This document shows positions 1 to 6,858 of a DNA stretch of 64,000 nt, in pieces. The notes below the pieces were generated by a model. The model worked only from the letters and a program-made list of their open reading frames with translations, made no database searches and had not been told where the DNA came from. The DNA lies in the NCBI RefSeq assembly GCF_004345425.1, contig NZ_SLVP01000009.1, forward strand, positions 124,001 to 188,000, read 5' to 3'. Origin of the DNA: Paenibacillus sp. BK033. Lineage in GTDB: Bacteria > Bacillota > Bacilli > Paenibacillales > Paenibacillaceae. Numbering within the stretch: the first letter of the stretch is position 1; the number at the start of each line of letters is the position of its first letter. The translations under genes and the position numbers were made by a program.

Positions 1-1
1 C

Positions 2-28
2 GGCCATCAATCCGATGGCTGTTTTTTT
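2..28 (+). terminator. Rho-independent terminator of an upstream gene
   Basis: GCCATC (3-8) pairs with GATGGC (14-19) over a five-base loop and is followed by seven T. It belongs to a plus-strand gene that ends before the window. Confidence 0.75.
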
Positions 29-36
29 GTGTGGGG

Positions 37-53
37 AAAATCATCATGATTTT
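37..53. promoter_or_regulatory. Small inverted repeat upstream of the DUF2975 gene
   Basis: AAAATCA and TGATTTT form a perfect 7-bp inverted repeat with a 3-bp spacer, in AT-rich DNA about 80 bp before the first gene. It could be the operator of the XRE regulator encoded at 625-858. I cannot fix the -35 and -10 boxes with confidence. Confidence 0.3.
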
Positions 54-130
54 CTACAAAACGAGTAAAATATATTGTAAAACGATAAATGATGTGGTAC
101 ATTCAAAACGATAATAATGAAGTGAGGTGC

Positions 131-613
131 ATGTTTGTGGAACGGGGAACAACGCTCTTTTTGAAGGTAACCGTGTTTCTGATGGGGCTTCCGGTTCTGG
201 CATTGTGTATTTTTGGGCTGCCTGCAATAATGAAAGAGGCTAGGGAAGCTTGGCCGGATAGTTGGGTATATCCGATTATCATCGCGATGTATCTTTCGGC
301 GATACCTTTTTATATGGCTTTGTATCAGGCATTCAAGCTGCTCGGCTATATCGACAAGAACCAGGCATTCTCCGAATTATCCGTGAAGGCGTTGAAAAAT
401 ATTAAGTACTGCGCGATTGCGATTAGCCTTTTATATGCGGCAGCGGAACCTTTCGTGTATCTCATTGCGGATATGGATGACGCTCCCGGTCTGATCGTTA
501 TCGGTTTGGTTGTTATCTTCGCATCCTTGGTCATTGCAGTCTTTGCGGCTGTTCTTCAGAAGCTTCTCAAAAATGCCATCGATATAAAATCAGAAAATGA
601 TTTAACGATCTGA
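131..613 (+). CDS. DUF2975 family membrane protein
   Basis: A 160-residue integral membrane protein with four predicted hydrophobic segments, at about residues 10-32, 48-68, 92-112 and 120-145. The layout and the adjacent XRE regulator match the DUF2975 family, whose members are nearly always paired with a small HTH protein. I chose ATG 131 over the in-frame ATG at 89 because GAGGTG lies just upstream of 131 and nothing useful precedes 89. The function of the family is unknown. The pair resembles a membrane protein with its dedicated small regulator. Family assignment is by overall pattern and gene pairing. Confidence 0.75.
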   Translation: MFVERGTTLFLKVTVFLMGLPVLALCIFGLPAIMKEAREAWPDSWVYPIIIAMYLSAIPFYMALYQAFKLLGYIDKNQAFSELSVKALKNIKYCAIAISLLYAAAEPFVYLIADMDDAPGLIVIGLVVIFASLVIAVFAAVLQKLLKNAIDIKSENDLTI

Positions 614-624
614 GGTGAAATAAC

Positions 625-858
625 ATGGCGATCATAATTAATGTTGACGTAATGCTGGCCAAAAGGAAGATGAGCGTGACGGAGCTCTCGGAGCGGGTTG
701 GAATAACGATGGCGAACCTGTCGATTCTAAAGAACGGCAAGGCGAAAGCCATTCGGATTTCAACCTTAAACGCTATCTGCAAGGCGCTGGATTGCCAGCC
801 GGGAGATGTCCTGGAATACAGAATGAGTGAGGATGACGCGGAAGATAAAGAAGAATAG
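625..858 (+). CDS. XRE family HTH regulator (YozG-like)
   Basis: A 77-residue protein that is almost only a Cro/C1-type helix-turn-helix. The core is residues 14-62 (ELSERVGITMANLSILKNGK, then ISTLNAICKALDCQPGDVLEY), the classic form of small DUF2975-linked regulators such as Bacillus YozG. The C terminus is acidic. Its RBS (GAGGTG) sits 11 bp after the stop of the membrane gene, so the two are co-transcribed. It probably autoregulates the pair. No effector domain is present. Confidence 0.85.
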   Translation: MAIIINVDVMLAKRKMSVTELSERVGITMANLSILKNGKAKAIRISTLNAICKALDCQPGDVLEYRMSEDDAEDKEE

Positions 859-872
859 CATACAAGAAATGG

Positions 873-904
873 AGCTGCCGGCATGGATTGGCGGCTTTTT
901 GTTT
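873..904 (+). terminator. Terminator after the DUF2975/XRE pair
   Basis: AGCTGCC and GGCGGCT pair around a 10-base loop and are followed by TTTTTGTTTTT. Confidence 0.65.
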
Positions 905-1001
905 TTCTCCAGGGAAGCAGCCAACCAACAGGAGGATTAAACGCCATAAGAATGGAAGAAATAGATAATTACATTTCTATTCTTTTAAGGAGGTAAATCT
1001 A

Positions 1002-1388
1002 TTGATTCATGACAACGTCATTCTATCGTATACGGTGGATCTGCAGCTTGATCGGATAGTGATACATACAAGAGACGAGTCGACTTTGAAGGAAGTCGAT
1101 ATTGTATTAAAAGATGTGTGCTGCCATTATTTTGAGCACCAGGTCAAGGGCAGCATCATTCTTGCAATGACCGTATCGAACATCTCCAGTTTTATAGCGG
1201 GGAACATTGAAATCCTGAGGAATGGCAAGGATCACGGTTGGCCAACTGTATATGAATCAATAGATGAGCTGGAGAAAAAACTGACGGAGGGCGGATACAA
1301 ATATTTTAATCTTTATTCCTCTTACGGGATGAGCGGTTGGATTGTAGCCAAGGATTTGGAAGTCGTTAAGAAGGGCGAGGAGGAATAG
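1002..1388 (+). CDS. Hypothetical protein, 128 aa
   Basis: A soluble protein of 128 residues that I do not recognise. TTG at 1002 is the start because AAGGAGG lies 8 bases upstream and no ATG fits. The sequence alternates short beta-like stretches (ILSYTVDLQLDRIVIHT, GSIILAMTVSNISSF) and ends in a charged tail. A Cys-Cys-His (CCHYFEH) occurs near residue 40. There is no signal peptide or membrane segment. A short open frame with its own RBS follows at 1394. Confidence 0.75.
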   Translation: MIHDNVILSYTVDLQLDRIVIHTRDESTLKEVDIVLKDVCCHYFEHQVKGSIILAMTVSNISSFIAGNIEILRNGKDHGWPTVYESIDELEKKLTEGGYKYFNLYSSYGMSGWIVAKDLEVVKKGEEE

Positions 1389-1393
1389 AAAGC

Positions 1394-1429
1394 ATGAAAT
1401 TTCGCGCAACGATAGAGCTCAGCAAATAA
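1394..1429 (+). pseudogene. Possible 5' remnant of a DUF1905-type gene
   Basis: An 11-codon frame, MKFRATIELSK and stop, lies behind GAGGAGG with normal spacing. MKFRATIEL followed by Ser/Gly-Lys is typical of the first residues of DUF1905/YdeI-associated proteins, which continue for about 90 residues more. Here the frame stops at once and is followed by the terminator of the opposite gene. It could instead be a chance micro-ORF. Confidence 0.35.
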
Positions 1430-1446
1430 GCGAAGGACGGATTCAA

Positions 1447-1491
1447 TAAAAAAGAAAAGCCCCGCTATCACCACCAGGGAGGATAACGGGG
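1447..1491 (-). terminator. Terminator of the minus-strand repeat protein gene
   Basis: CCCCGTTATC and GATAGCGGGG (read on the minus strand) pair with one mismatch and are followed by a CTTTTCTTTTTT tract. It lies just beyond the stop codon of the gene at 1502-2299. Confidence 0.75.
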
Positions 1492-1501
1492 TACTTGTTC
1501 A

Positions 1502-2299
1502 TTAAGCGTTGGAATCGGAAGTTGTCTCACTGTCTGTGCTTGCTTGATCCGTCGGCTTTGCTCCGCCGCCATGGCGGCCGGCATCGCCTTTAAGCGGAAA
1601 CTCGCCATTTACGATGCTTTGAGCTTGCGCGGCTGTACCTTCTTTCTTCGTAGCGGCTTCATCGGCTGTCAGCTTGCCATCCGTAACGGCTTGATCGATT
1701 TGAACGTTAATCGCAGTCTCGAGCGCGCTGACTACCGAGTCCGCGCTAACCCCTTTCGCTGCAGCGATATCCGCAATGGTTTTGCCTGCCTGCAGTTCTG
1801 TTTTCAGATCATCCTCCGTCATATTTAAAGCGGTCGCAACGGTGTCCAAGCTTTGCCCGAAACCGCGTCCTCCTCTGCGTCCTTCACGTCCATGAGCAAG
1901 TTGGTCGGAGTTGATCAGGTTGTCCAGGTTTGCGGTGAACTGGCTCTTCTCGGCGGTCTGACGCTCTTCAAACGCGGCTGTTAGCGCTGCTTTCAAATCG
2001 TCGCTCGACACCCCTTGCGCTGCAGCGATTTCAGCAAGCGTGCTGCCCGCAGCAAGCTTCTCATTAAGCGTATCGCGGTCCAGCTTAAGCAATGTAAGTA
2101 CGGAATCCGAGACGAAGTTCCCGCCGAAACCGCCGCGGCCATGCTTGCCGCTCATTTGTTTAGTCGTGTTATCCGTTTGAACTTGAGCCGTATTTGAAGA
2201 GCTTGCAGTCGACGTTGTGTCTGTTGCCGCAAATGCGCTTAGCGGAACCATGACCGCCAAAGTAGCCGTAATTCCGATTGTCTTTAAGTATTTGTTCAT
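1502..2299 (-). CDS. Secreted Ala/Gly-rich protein with two internal repeats
   Basis: A 265-residue exported protein. The signal peptide is residues 1-24 (MNKYLKTIGITATLAVMVPL, cleavage after AFA). Two homologous units of about 38 residues follow. One is near residues 64-102 (DSVLTLLKLDRDTLNEKLAA, GSTLAEIAAAQGVSSDDLKA) and one near 150-187 (ALNMTEDDLKTELQAGKTIA, DIAAAKGVSADSVVSAL). They are separated by basic Gly/Arg-rich linkers (GKHGRGGFGG, HGREGRRGGRGFG). The tail is Ser/Thr-rich. I chose ATG 2299 because AAGGAGG sits 8 bases before it, while the in-frame ATG at 2305 is only 2 bases from the same RBS. The repeat resembles units in other secreted Bacillota proteins of unknown role. The single-gene unit has its own terminator. 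Confidence 0.8.
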   Translation of the reverse strand: MNKYLKTIGITATLAVMVPLSAFAATDTTSTASSSNTAQVQTDNTTKQMSGKHGRGGFGGNFVSDSVLTLLKLDRDTLNEKLAAGSTLAEIAAAQGVSSDDLKAALTAAFEERQTAEKSQFTANLDNLINSDQLAHGREGRRGGRGFGQSLDTVATALNMTEDDLKTELQAGKTIADIAAAKGVSADSVVSALETAINVQIDQAVTDGKLTADEAATKKEGTAAQAQSIVNGEFPLKGDAGRHGGGAKPTDQASTDSETTSDSNA

Positions 2300-2441
2300 T
2301 TCCATTGCCTCCTTAGGGCTTGTAAATTGTCTTACAGGACCCATTATGGACACGGTACCTTAAATGGAACTGAAATGAATTTAAAAGTACTTTTCAGCCT
2401 CATTCCGGTAATATAAGGAACAAATATTGCCTTTTCATTGA

Positions 2442-2484
2442 AAAAGGCTGTCCCCAAGTCATCGAATGACGATGGGACAGCCTT
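2442..2484 (-). terminator. Terminator of ltrA
   Basis: AAGGCTGTCCC and GGGACAGCCTT form a perfect 11-bp stem, with a T tract on the minus strand. It lies about 50 bp after the ltrA stop codon. Confidence 0.8.
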
Positions 2485-2530
2485 CTTTTTGCGCTAAGGG
2501 CAATTAGCGTGATGTAGTTTCGTCAGAGAT

Positions 2531-3745
2531 TTAATGCTTCTCGGTTTTATGCTGTCCGGGCAGCGGCGCCTGGCAAAGCCGGTCGGTAAAGACGGAGCCC
2601 CATACGGCGACGCCAACAAGCGTAAGCGTTGCAAGGACGGATAAGAACAACGGTGGTATGAAGCTGTAGAGCAGGAACAAAGCAACGAGTACGATGATTC
2701 CAACCGTATACGGTGCCGATACAACACCGGCTGCGATTCGCATAAACAGCATATTGCCAAGCAAATAGAGAGCAGGACCGGCCATAATAACAAGCGCTGT
2801 CTTAAGCTCGATATGTCCCGTCGGGTGCGCGAGCACCAATTCGTCCGCTACGGCCGACAGGATGATGCCGGCAACCAGAAGCAGATGCGTATACGTATAA
2901 GCCGAACGGGCAATTCTGCCCGGATCCTCGGAATGCGCGATGAAATGATGGCCGGTTTTGGCCGTCATATTGAAATAAATCCACCACATCGCAACCGTGC
3001 TGACAAAAGCGGCTGCAAACGACCCCAAGGTAAGCATGTCCCATTCGAGCTCGGCGAAGGTCGCTCCCGTAACCAGAATGGATTCGCCAAGCGCGATAAT
3101 CATAAACAATCCGCACCGCTCGGCCATATGGGAGCCTTCCACGTCCCAGACGGTGGTAGGGGTTTTGCCAAGCTTAGGCGTCCAGAAGCCCAGAGACGGA
3201 GAGAGGTATTCAATGAGCAGCGCGATGCACCACAAAGCGAGACGGTTCTCCTCGTGCGCAATTCCTCCGGCAATCCAGAAAACTCCCGCAAAAGCCAGCC
3301 AGCTGAGTATCCGGATAAAATTAATCCGAAGCTCGGTTGAGCCATGCTGCAGAACCCAGATGGTATAAGCGGTTCTTCCCACTTGGAACAGGGTATAGGC
3401 GCAGGCAAAATAAATTCCCGTTTTCTCAAAAGCCTCCGGCAGCGACGACGACATAATAAGTCCCACCAGCATGAGAGCAATAAGCATAAACCGGACGCGT
3501 CTCGTTTCCGGATTGAGCCAGTTCATGACCCACGCGGAAAAAATCCACACCCACCAGACCGCCATCGTCAGGATACCGAGATGAATGGCTCCTTCCAGAG
3601 TGAAATTTTTCAGAAAGGAATGGGATAACTGGGTAACGGCAAAGACAAAGATCAAGTCAAAAAACAATTCGATAAAAGATACTTTCCCGGAATCGATACT
3701 GCCCCTGCTTCGGAACAGCATCGAATCTGCTGCCAACCTCTTCAT
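2531..3745 (-). CDS. ltrA: Low temperature requirement protein A (LtrA)
   Basis: A 404-residue integral membrane protein with about ten to twelve predicted helices. The family signature is near the N terminus: FIELFFDLIFVFAVTQLSH (about residues 23-41). The second hallmark, ERCGLFMIIALGES, is near residue 210. LtrA proteins were named from a Listeria cold-growth mutant and their biochemical role is unresolved. ATG 3745 is preceded by GAAGGAGAG at 5-6 bases. The longer open frame, back to 3916, overlaps the divergent Ohr gene and reads as non-coding. The C terminus is short and polar. Confidence 0.9.
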   Translation of the reverse strand: MKRLAADSMLFRSRGSIDSGKVSFIELFFDLIFVFAVTQLSHSFLKNFTLEGAIHLGILTMAVWWVWIFSAWVMNWLNPETRRVRFMLIALMLVGLIMSSSLPEAFEKTGIYFACAYTLFQVGRTAYTIWVLQHGSTELRINFIRILSWLAFAGVFWIAGGIAHEENRLALWCIALLIEYLSPSLGFWTPKLGKTPTTVWDVEGSHMAERCGLFMIIALGESILVTGATFAELEWDMLTLGSFAAAFVSTVAMWWIYFNMTAKTGHHFIAHSEDPGRIARSAYTYTHLLLVAGIILSAVADELVLAHPTGHIELKTALVIMAGPALYLLGNMLFMRIAAGVVSAPYTVGIIVLVALFLLYSFIPPLFLSVLATLTLVGVAVWGSVFTDRLCQAPLPGQHKTEKH

Positions 3746-3888
3746 TCGTTCTCTCCTTCGCCTTGTATTTCCATAGTTTTCGTCGATTGTATCACGGGAG
3801 GCTTGAAATGTCTTGATACAATGACGAAGAACATGGGTAATTTTATCCGGAGTGGGCAACACTACCGCATGGACAGGAGGGAATGCCA

Positions 3889-4308
3889 ATGATAGCGAAA
3901 GAGCTGTACAAAACAAGCGTAAAAGCGGTTGGAGGCCGTAACGGCCGTCTTGAATCGGAGGATGGTATGCTGGCCATCAACGTGATTCATCCGAAAGAGC
4001 TGGGCGGTCCGGGAGGCGCAACCAATCCGGAGCAGCTGTTTGCGGGCGGTTATGCCGCATGCTTCGAGAGCGCGCTGAATCTGGTGTGCCGGGAAAGAAA
4101 AATCAAACCGGACAGCACATCCGTGACGGCGCGGGTAACGCTTGGCAAGGATGCAGAGGATCATTTCGAGCTTGCGGTCGTACTCGACATTACTTTGGCT
4201 GGCGTGGAAAGCCGTCAAGCTCGGGAGCTTGCCGAAGCGGCGCATAATGTGTGCCCGTATTCCAGAGCAACCCGCGGCAACATCAACGTTCAATTAAACG
4301 TAGTTTAA
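3889..4308 (+). CDS. ohr: Ohr/OsmC family organic hydroperoxide reductase
   Basis: A 139-residue cytosolic thiol peroxidase. The two family cysteines are visible: AACFESAL (C58) and NVCPYSRATRGN (C122). The N-terminal KAVGGRNG and the ATNPEQLFAGGYA segment are typical of the Ohr branch, which reduces organic peroxides and is re-reduced by lipoylated proteins. ATG 3889 has AGGAGG 8 bases upstream, whereas the in-frame ATG 3883 is only 2 bases from that RBS. No OhrR-type regulator is adjacent. The gene is monocistronic, with its own terminator, and is divergent from ltrA. Confidence 0.93.
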   Translation: MIAKELYKTSVKAVGGRNGRLESEDGMLAINVIHPKELGGPGGATNPEQLFAGGYAACFESALNLVCRERKIKPDSTSVTARVTLGKDAEDHFELAVVLDITLAGVESRQARELAEAAHNVCPYSRATRGNINVQLNVV

Positions 4309-4325
4309 CCTTGCCTTGTTGACGA

Positions 4326-4364
4326 AAAGCCCATCCGAATCAAATGATCGGATGGGCTTTTTCC
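4326..4364 (+). terminator. Terminator of ohr
   Basis: AAAGCCCATCCGA and TCGGATGGGCTTT form a near-perfect stem with a short loop and run into T's. Confidence 0.8.
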
Positions 4365-4393
4365 AGATTCCTCATAGGTCAGAAGTAAGTATG

Positions 4394-4411
4394 TGAAAAC
4401 GATTGTTTTCA
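4394..4411. promoter_or_regulatory. Palindromic cre-like site in a convergent gap
   Basis: TGAAAACGATTGTTTTCA matches the CcpA operator form and is almost self-complementary. It lies between the ends of two convergent genes, where no promoter is expected, so its role is unclear. Confidence 0.4.
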
Positions 4412-4463
4412 GAGCCGATAAGCACGGCCGTATGATAGAAGAGATCAAGTCGAAGAGGGGGAG

Positions 4464-4808
4464 TTATTTAATCATTTTCCGAATCTGGATAAGTTCATTG
4501 ATATAAAAATCAACCTGCTGCTGGATGTTTTCGGTTTGTCTGAATTGATCCACTTCGGCCCGCGATTCGGCAAGGTTCTGCTCTTCCAGCTGCCGAAGGG
4601 CGATGCCTGCCGCGATCGCGGCTACGCCGTCTCCGATGGTTGCGATAATGGCACCGATATAGCCAAGCCGGGCGGCGATGAGATCCAAGGAGTCACCAAG
4701 CTGATTGCCATTACCGCTGCCTTTGCTGCTTCCGTTGTTTCCGCTTTGACCGTTGTTGTTATTGTTTTTGTTGTTGCTGTTGTTATTGTTATTGTTATTG
4801 TTCCCCAT
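4464..4808 (-). CDS. Asn-rich small protein with hydrophobic centre
   Basis: A 114-residue protein of unknown function. Residues 3-19 are almost all Asn, followed by a Gly/Ser/Asn linker to about residue 36. Then comes a hydrophobic Ala/Ile/Gly-rich segment (about 47-70, GAIIATIGDGVAAIAAGIA) and a charged, likely coiled-coil tail (LEEQNLAESRAEVDQF, QQQVDFYINELIQIRKMIK). The start is supported by GAGGTGAG 8 bases upstream. The AAC/AAT codon run is a trinucleotide repeat that could change length by slippage. Similar low-complexity proteins in spore formers have no assigned role. Confidence 0.7.
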   Translation of the reverse strand: MGNNNNNNNNSNNKNNNNNGQSGNNGSSKGSGNGNQLGDSLDLIAARLGYIGAIIATIGDGVAAIAAGIALRQLEEQNLAESRAEVDQFRQTENIQQQVDFYINELIQIRKMIK

Positions 4809-4903
4809 GAATTGTACTCACCTCGCCCAAGCGTTTCATCCCTTCCCCGATATTAGCCTATGCAGGAGGGGAGGGCGGGGTATGGGCGGCTTTCGGACGA
4901 AAA

Positions 4904-4980
4904 GAAAAGCGCTGACCAACGGTTCAACGTCTTTTGCTTACATAATAGAAAAGCGCTGAACCAACGGTTCAACGCTTTTT
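4904..4980. terminator. Two tandem hairpins, probably terminators
   Basis: Two 32-bp units (4904-4935 and 4949-4980) share AAAAGCGCTGA, ACCAACGGTTCAACG and TTTT. The second folds well: AAAAGCG/CGCTTTT outside and TGAACC/GGTTCA inside. The first has lost pairing by a deletion and a C-to-T change. They follow the stop of the minus-strand AHSA1 gene and have T/A runs on both sides. Confidence 0.65.
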
Positions 4981-4992
4981 CCGCTATGCAGC

Positions 4993-5508
4993 TTATTTTG
5001 CCGCTTGCAATGCTTCTTCCAGACGGTCCCAAGTTTCCGAAATGCCTTGCAGCATCCCCATGTCCATAACCGTCTTCAGGGCGTCGCCCGATGCATACAC
5101 CGCGCGGTTGATCAGTTTGGTTGTGCCGTCTCCCAGATCAACAAACTCTAGTACGATATCGGTAGCAGGCAATTCTTCATTGATATGGCCTTCCGCATCG
5201 GAGAAGTAATCCGTGTAGCTGAAGCTGTTAGGCTCGTCGATTTCTTTGTATACGCCTTTGCCCCAGGATTCCATACCGTAAAAGTCGCCTTGGCTTTGAT
5301 CCATGCACTTCATGCAATAATGCCATACGCCGCCCGGACGGAAATCGATTGTGCATACAGGCACTTCCCAGCCGCGTGGCCCCCACCAGCGCTTCAGATG
5401 CTCCGGCTCCTTGAACATCTTGAACACCAGCTCGCGCGGCGCAGTGAATACGCGCTCCAGCACCAGTACATTGTCATTCTCTACTCTTGATACGATTGCG
5501 TTTGTCAT
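4993..5508 (-). CDS. SRPBCC/AHSA1 domain protein
   Basis: A 171-residue START-like (helix-grip) protein. Family signs are RVFTAPRELVFKMFKEPEHL followed by KRWWGPRGWEVPVCTIDFRP and GGVWHYCM, the usual N-terminal half of AHSA1-type proteins. The C-terminal helix is ISETWDRLEEALQ. It overlaps the stop of the ArsR gene by 4 bp (ATGA), so the two are translationally coupled. ArsR-AHSA1 pairs are common in Bacillota and usually act as regulator plus a small-ligand-binding or stress protein of unknown ligand. GAGGAGG is 7 bases upstream of the start. Confidence 0.9.
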   Translation of the reverse strand: MTNAIVSRVENDNVLVLERVFTAPRELVFKMFKEPEHLKRWWGPRGWEVPVCTIDFRPGGVWHYCMKCMDQSQGDFYGMESWGKGVYKEIDEPNSFSYTDYFSDAEGHINEELPATDIVLEFVDLGDGTTKLINRAVYASGDALKTVMDMGMLQGISETWDRLEEALQAAK

Positions 5509-5885
5509 TTTAAATCCTCCTCAATATGGTTTTTGGGACTTGGTAACTGTTCTTTGCTTTGCAGTTCACGCAGGTAGTTCTCCAGGTTGTCGTAACGCTC
5601 TTCCCAGATCCGGCGGAAGGAGTTCACCCATGAATCGAGCGAGTGGAAGGGCTCTGGCCGAAGCTTGTAAAACCTGCGGTTTGCTTCCGCCTTCACTTCT
5701 ACAATGCCGTGTTCGCTAAGCACTTTCAGATGCTTCGAAGCTTGAGGCTGCCTGATCCCCAGCTTGTCGGCGATTTCTCCTACTGTCAGGGGACCGTCAC
5801 GCAGCAGCTCGACAATAAGCTTTCGATTTGGTTCAGCTAATGCGCTTAACGTCGTCATATCCAAGCCCGGATAATGTCCTGACAT
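5505..5885 (-). CDS. ArsR family transcriptional regulator
   Basis: A 126-residue winged-helix repressor. The HTH is residues about 30-70 (LTVGEIADKLGIRQPQASKH, LKVLSEHGIVEVKAE), followed by the beta-wing (NRRFYKL). No Cys-rich metal box is present (no CxC or ELCVCDL), so metal sensing of the ArsR type is unlikely. I prefer ATG 5885 (AGAGGTG 6 bases upstream) to the GTG at 5894, which lies inside the RBS. It probably represses its own operon through the palindromes at 5943-5967, which overlap the promoter. Confidence 0.92.
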   Translation of the reverse strand: MSGHYPGLDMTTLSALAEPNRKLIVELLRDGPLTVGEIADKLGIRQPQASKHLKVLSEHGIVEVKAEANRRFYKLRPEPFHSLDSWVNSFRRIWEERYDNLENYLRELQSKEQLPSPKNHIEEDLK

Positions 5886-5929
5886 GCCTTTCACCTCTTT
5901 ATGCGTCAGTCTCTCCGGCTGTTGATCTA

Positions 5930-5959
5930 AATATACATCATAAGGAATATTCCTGTAAA
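5930..5959 (-). promoter_or_regulatory. Sigma-A promoter of the arsR-AHSA1 operon
   Basis: On the minus strand TTTACA (5959-5954) and TATATT (5935-5930) are separated by 18 bp. The transcript would start near 5923, about 38 bp before the ArsR start codon. Confidence 0.65.
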
Positions 5960-5967
5960 GGAATATT
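5943..5967. promoter_or_regulatory. Probable ArsR operator
   Basis: AGGAATATTCCT (5943-5954) is a perfect 12-bp palindrome. AATATTCC (5946-5953) also pairs with GGAATATT (5960-5967) across 6 bp, giving three GGAATATT-type half sites. They cover the -35 box and the start of the spacer of the arsR promoter, as expected for autorepression. Confidence 0.7.
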
Positions 5968-6044
5968 TAAAAGTTTTTTCGAAATAGGTCTTGCAACATA
6001 ATTCGGGATGGCCTCGTCAACATGATCGAGAGGGAGGGTATGCT

Positions 6045-6464
6045 TTGAAAAAGCTGCTGTTTGCTGTCTTGTTGTTCGTAACGATGAACTTAGCTGCTTG
6101 CCAGGACAAAGAAGTAACGGAGGTGCCGGCAGAGCCCGACCTGATTCTTCATCTCAGCAAATCGGAAGGAAAGGACTATACGCTTTATAAGAAAATCGAA
6201 GATAAAGAAACGGTTACGATGGTGATGGATCTTTTATCCCAAACTGATTGGGAAAACGCGGAGGTTTCCATGTCCCGGCAGCCGGATTACAAAATTCGTA
6301 CCATTAATAAGGACCCAACGGTAAGTTATGAACAAGCTACCTACGCGATCTGGCTTTCTCCGAAGAAAGATCGCTTGGAAGCAGTAATTGAAGGGCAATC
6401 CAAATACGGTAAAATGACAAGGGAGAATACAGTAAAACTGCTGCCTATTTTGGAATCTCCCTGA
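6045..6464 (+). CDS. Small lipoprotein of unknown function
   Basis: A 139-residue protein with a lipoprotein signal: a hydrophobic stretch and the lipobox NLAAC (Cys at residue 19). TTG 6045 has AGGGAGGG 6-7 bases upstream; the longer frame from 5991 lacks an RBS and would bury the signal peptide. The mature part is charged, with predicted alternating strands and helices (LILHLSKSEGKDYTLYKKIE, DKETVTMVMDLLSQ). I recognise no domain with certainty. Confidence 0.8.
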   Translation: MKKLLFAVLLFVTMNLAACQDKEVTEVPAEPDLILHLSKSEGKDYTLYKKIEDKETVTMVMDLLSQTDWENAEVSMSRQPDYKIRTINKDPTVSYEQATYAIWLSPKKDRLEAVIEGQSKYGKMTRENTVKLLPILESP

Positions 6465-6534
6465 CACCTAATGGACCGCCGTATTCCTAAATACCCTATA
6501 CCGAATGGAATAAACAAACCACCGTACCCATGCA

Positions 6535-6568
6535 CAGCAGCTGATTCCCCCGAATCGGCTGCTTTTTT
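6535..6568 (+). terminator. Terminator after the lipoprotein gene
   Basis: GCAGCTGATTC and GAATCGGCTGC pair (one G-U) around CCCC and are followed by TTTTTT. Confidence 0.8.
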
Positions 6569-6858
6569 ATGTTCAACCTCTGATATTTGATGAAAAATAT
6601 CGGATTTTTAAATAGGAATCCGGATCTTGTTAGCAGTATGATCTTTGTGCACTCAAATTTTGGTAAGGACTGCCATGCGTACCGGAGCCCGAAGGGAGGG
6701 GGGGGAGTAACGTCAGATGATGAGCAAGGGCCGGCAATCCGATTGCTGGCATCGGCTTAACGGTAGTTTTGAAAGCGATTGCAATACTTGCTTCGTATTG
6801 TAAGGCATCTCAAGAACCTACTGACGAATGAAAATAGGGAAGCGGGGATATCCATTAT
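6569..6858 (+). promoter_or_regulatory. Leader region of the rhamnogalacturonan lyase gene
   Basis: This 290-bp stretch has no gene. It contains a G-rich tract (6697-6706), a cre-like site at 6770-6783 and an inverted repeat CAATAC/GTATTG (6782-6787 and 6795-6800). I cannot assign a -35/-10 pair with confidence. Confidence 0.4.
6770..6783 (+). promoter_or_regulatory. cre-like CcpA operator
   Basis: TGAAAGCGATTGCA agrees with the cre consensus TGWAANCGNTNWCA at nearly every position. It lies 76 bp upstream of the lyase start, consistent with carbon catabolite repression. Confidence 0.6.

Noticed and set aside
3883..3888. ATG 3883 as start of ohr
   Set aside because: Only 2 bases from AGGAGG; ATG 3889 has proper spacing.
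3997..4293. Antisense frames over ltrA and ohr, including the 143-codon frame 3862-4293
   Set aside because: They oppose clear family motifs and lack start signals.
4536..4856. 106-codon plus-strand frame with a Val/Ile-rich stretch opposite the Asn-rich gene
   Set aside because: The hydrophobic run is just the other strand of the AAC/AAT repeat, and the minus-strand gene has the RBS.
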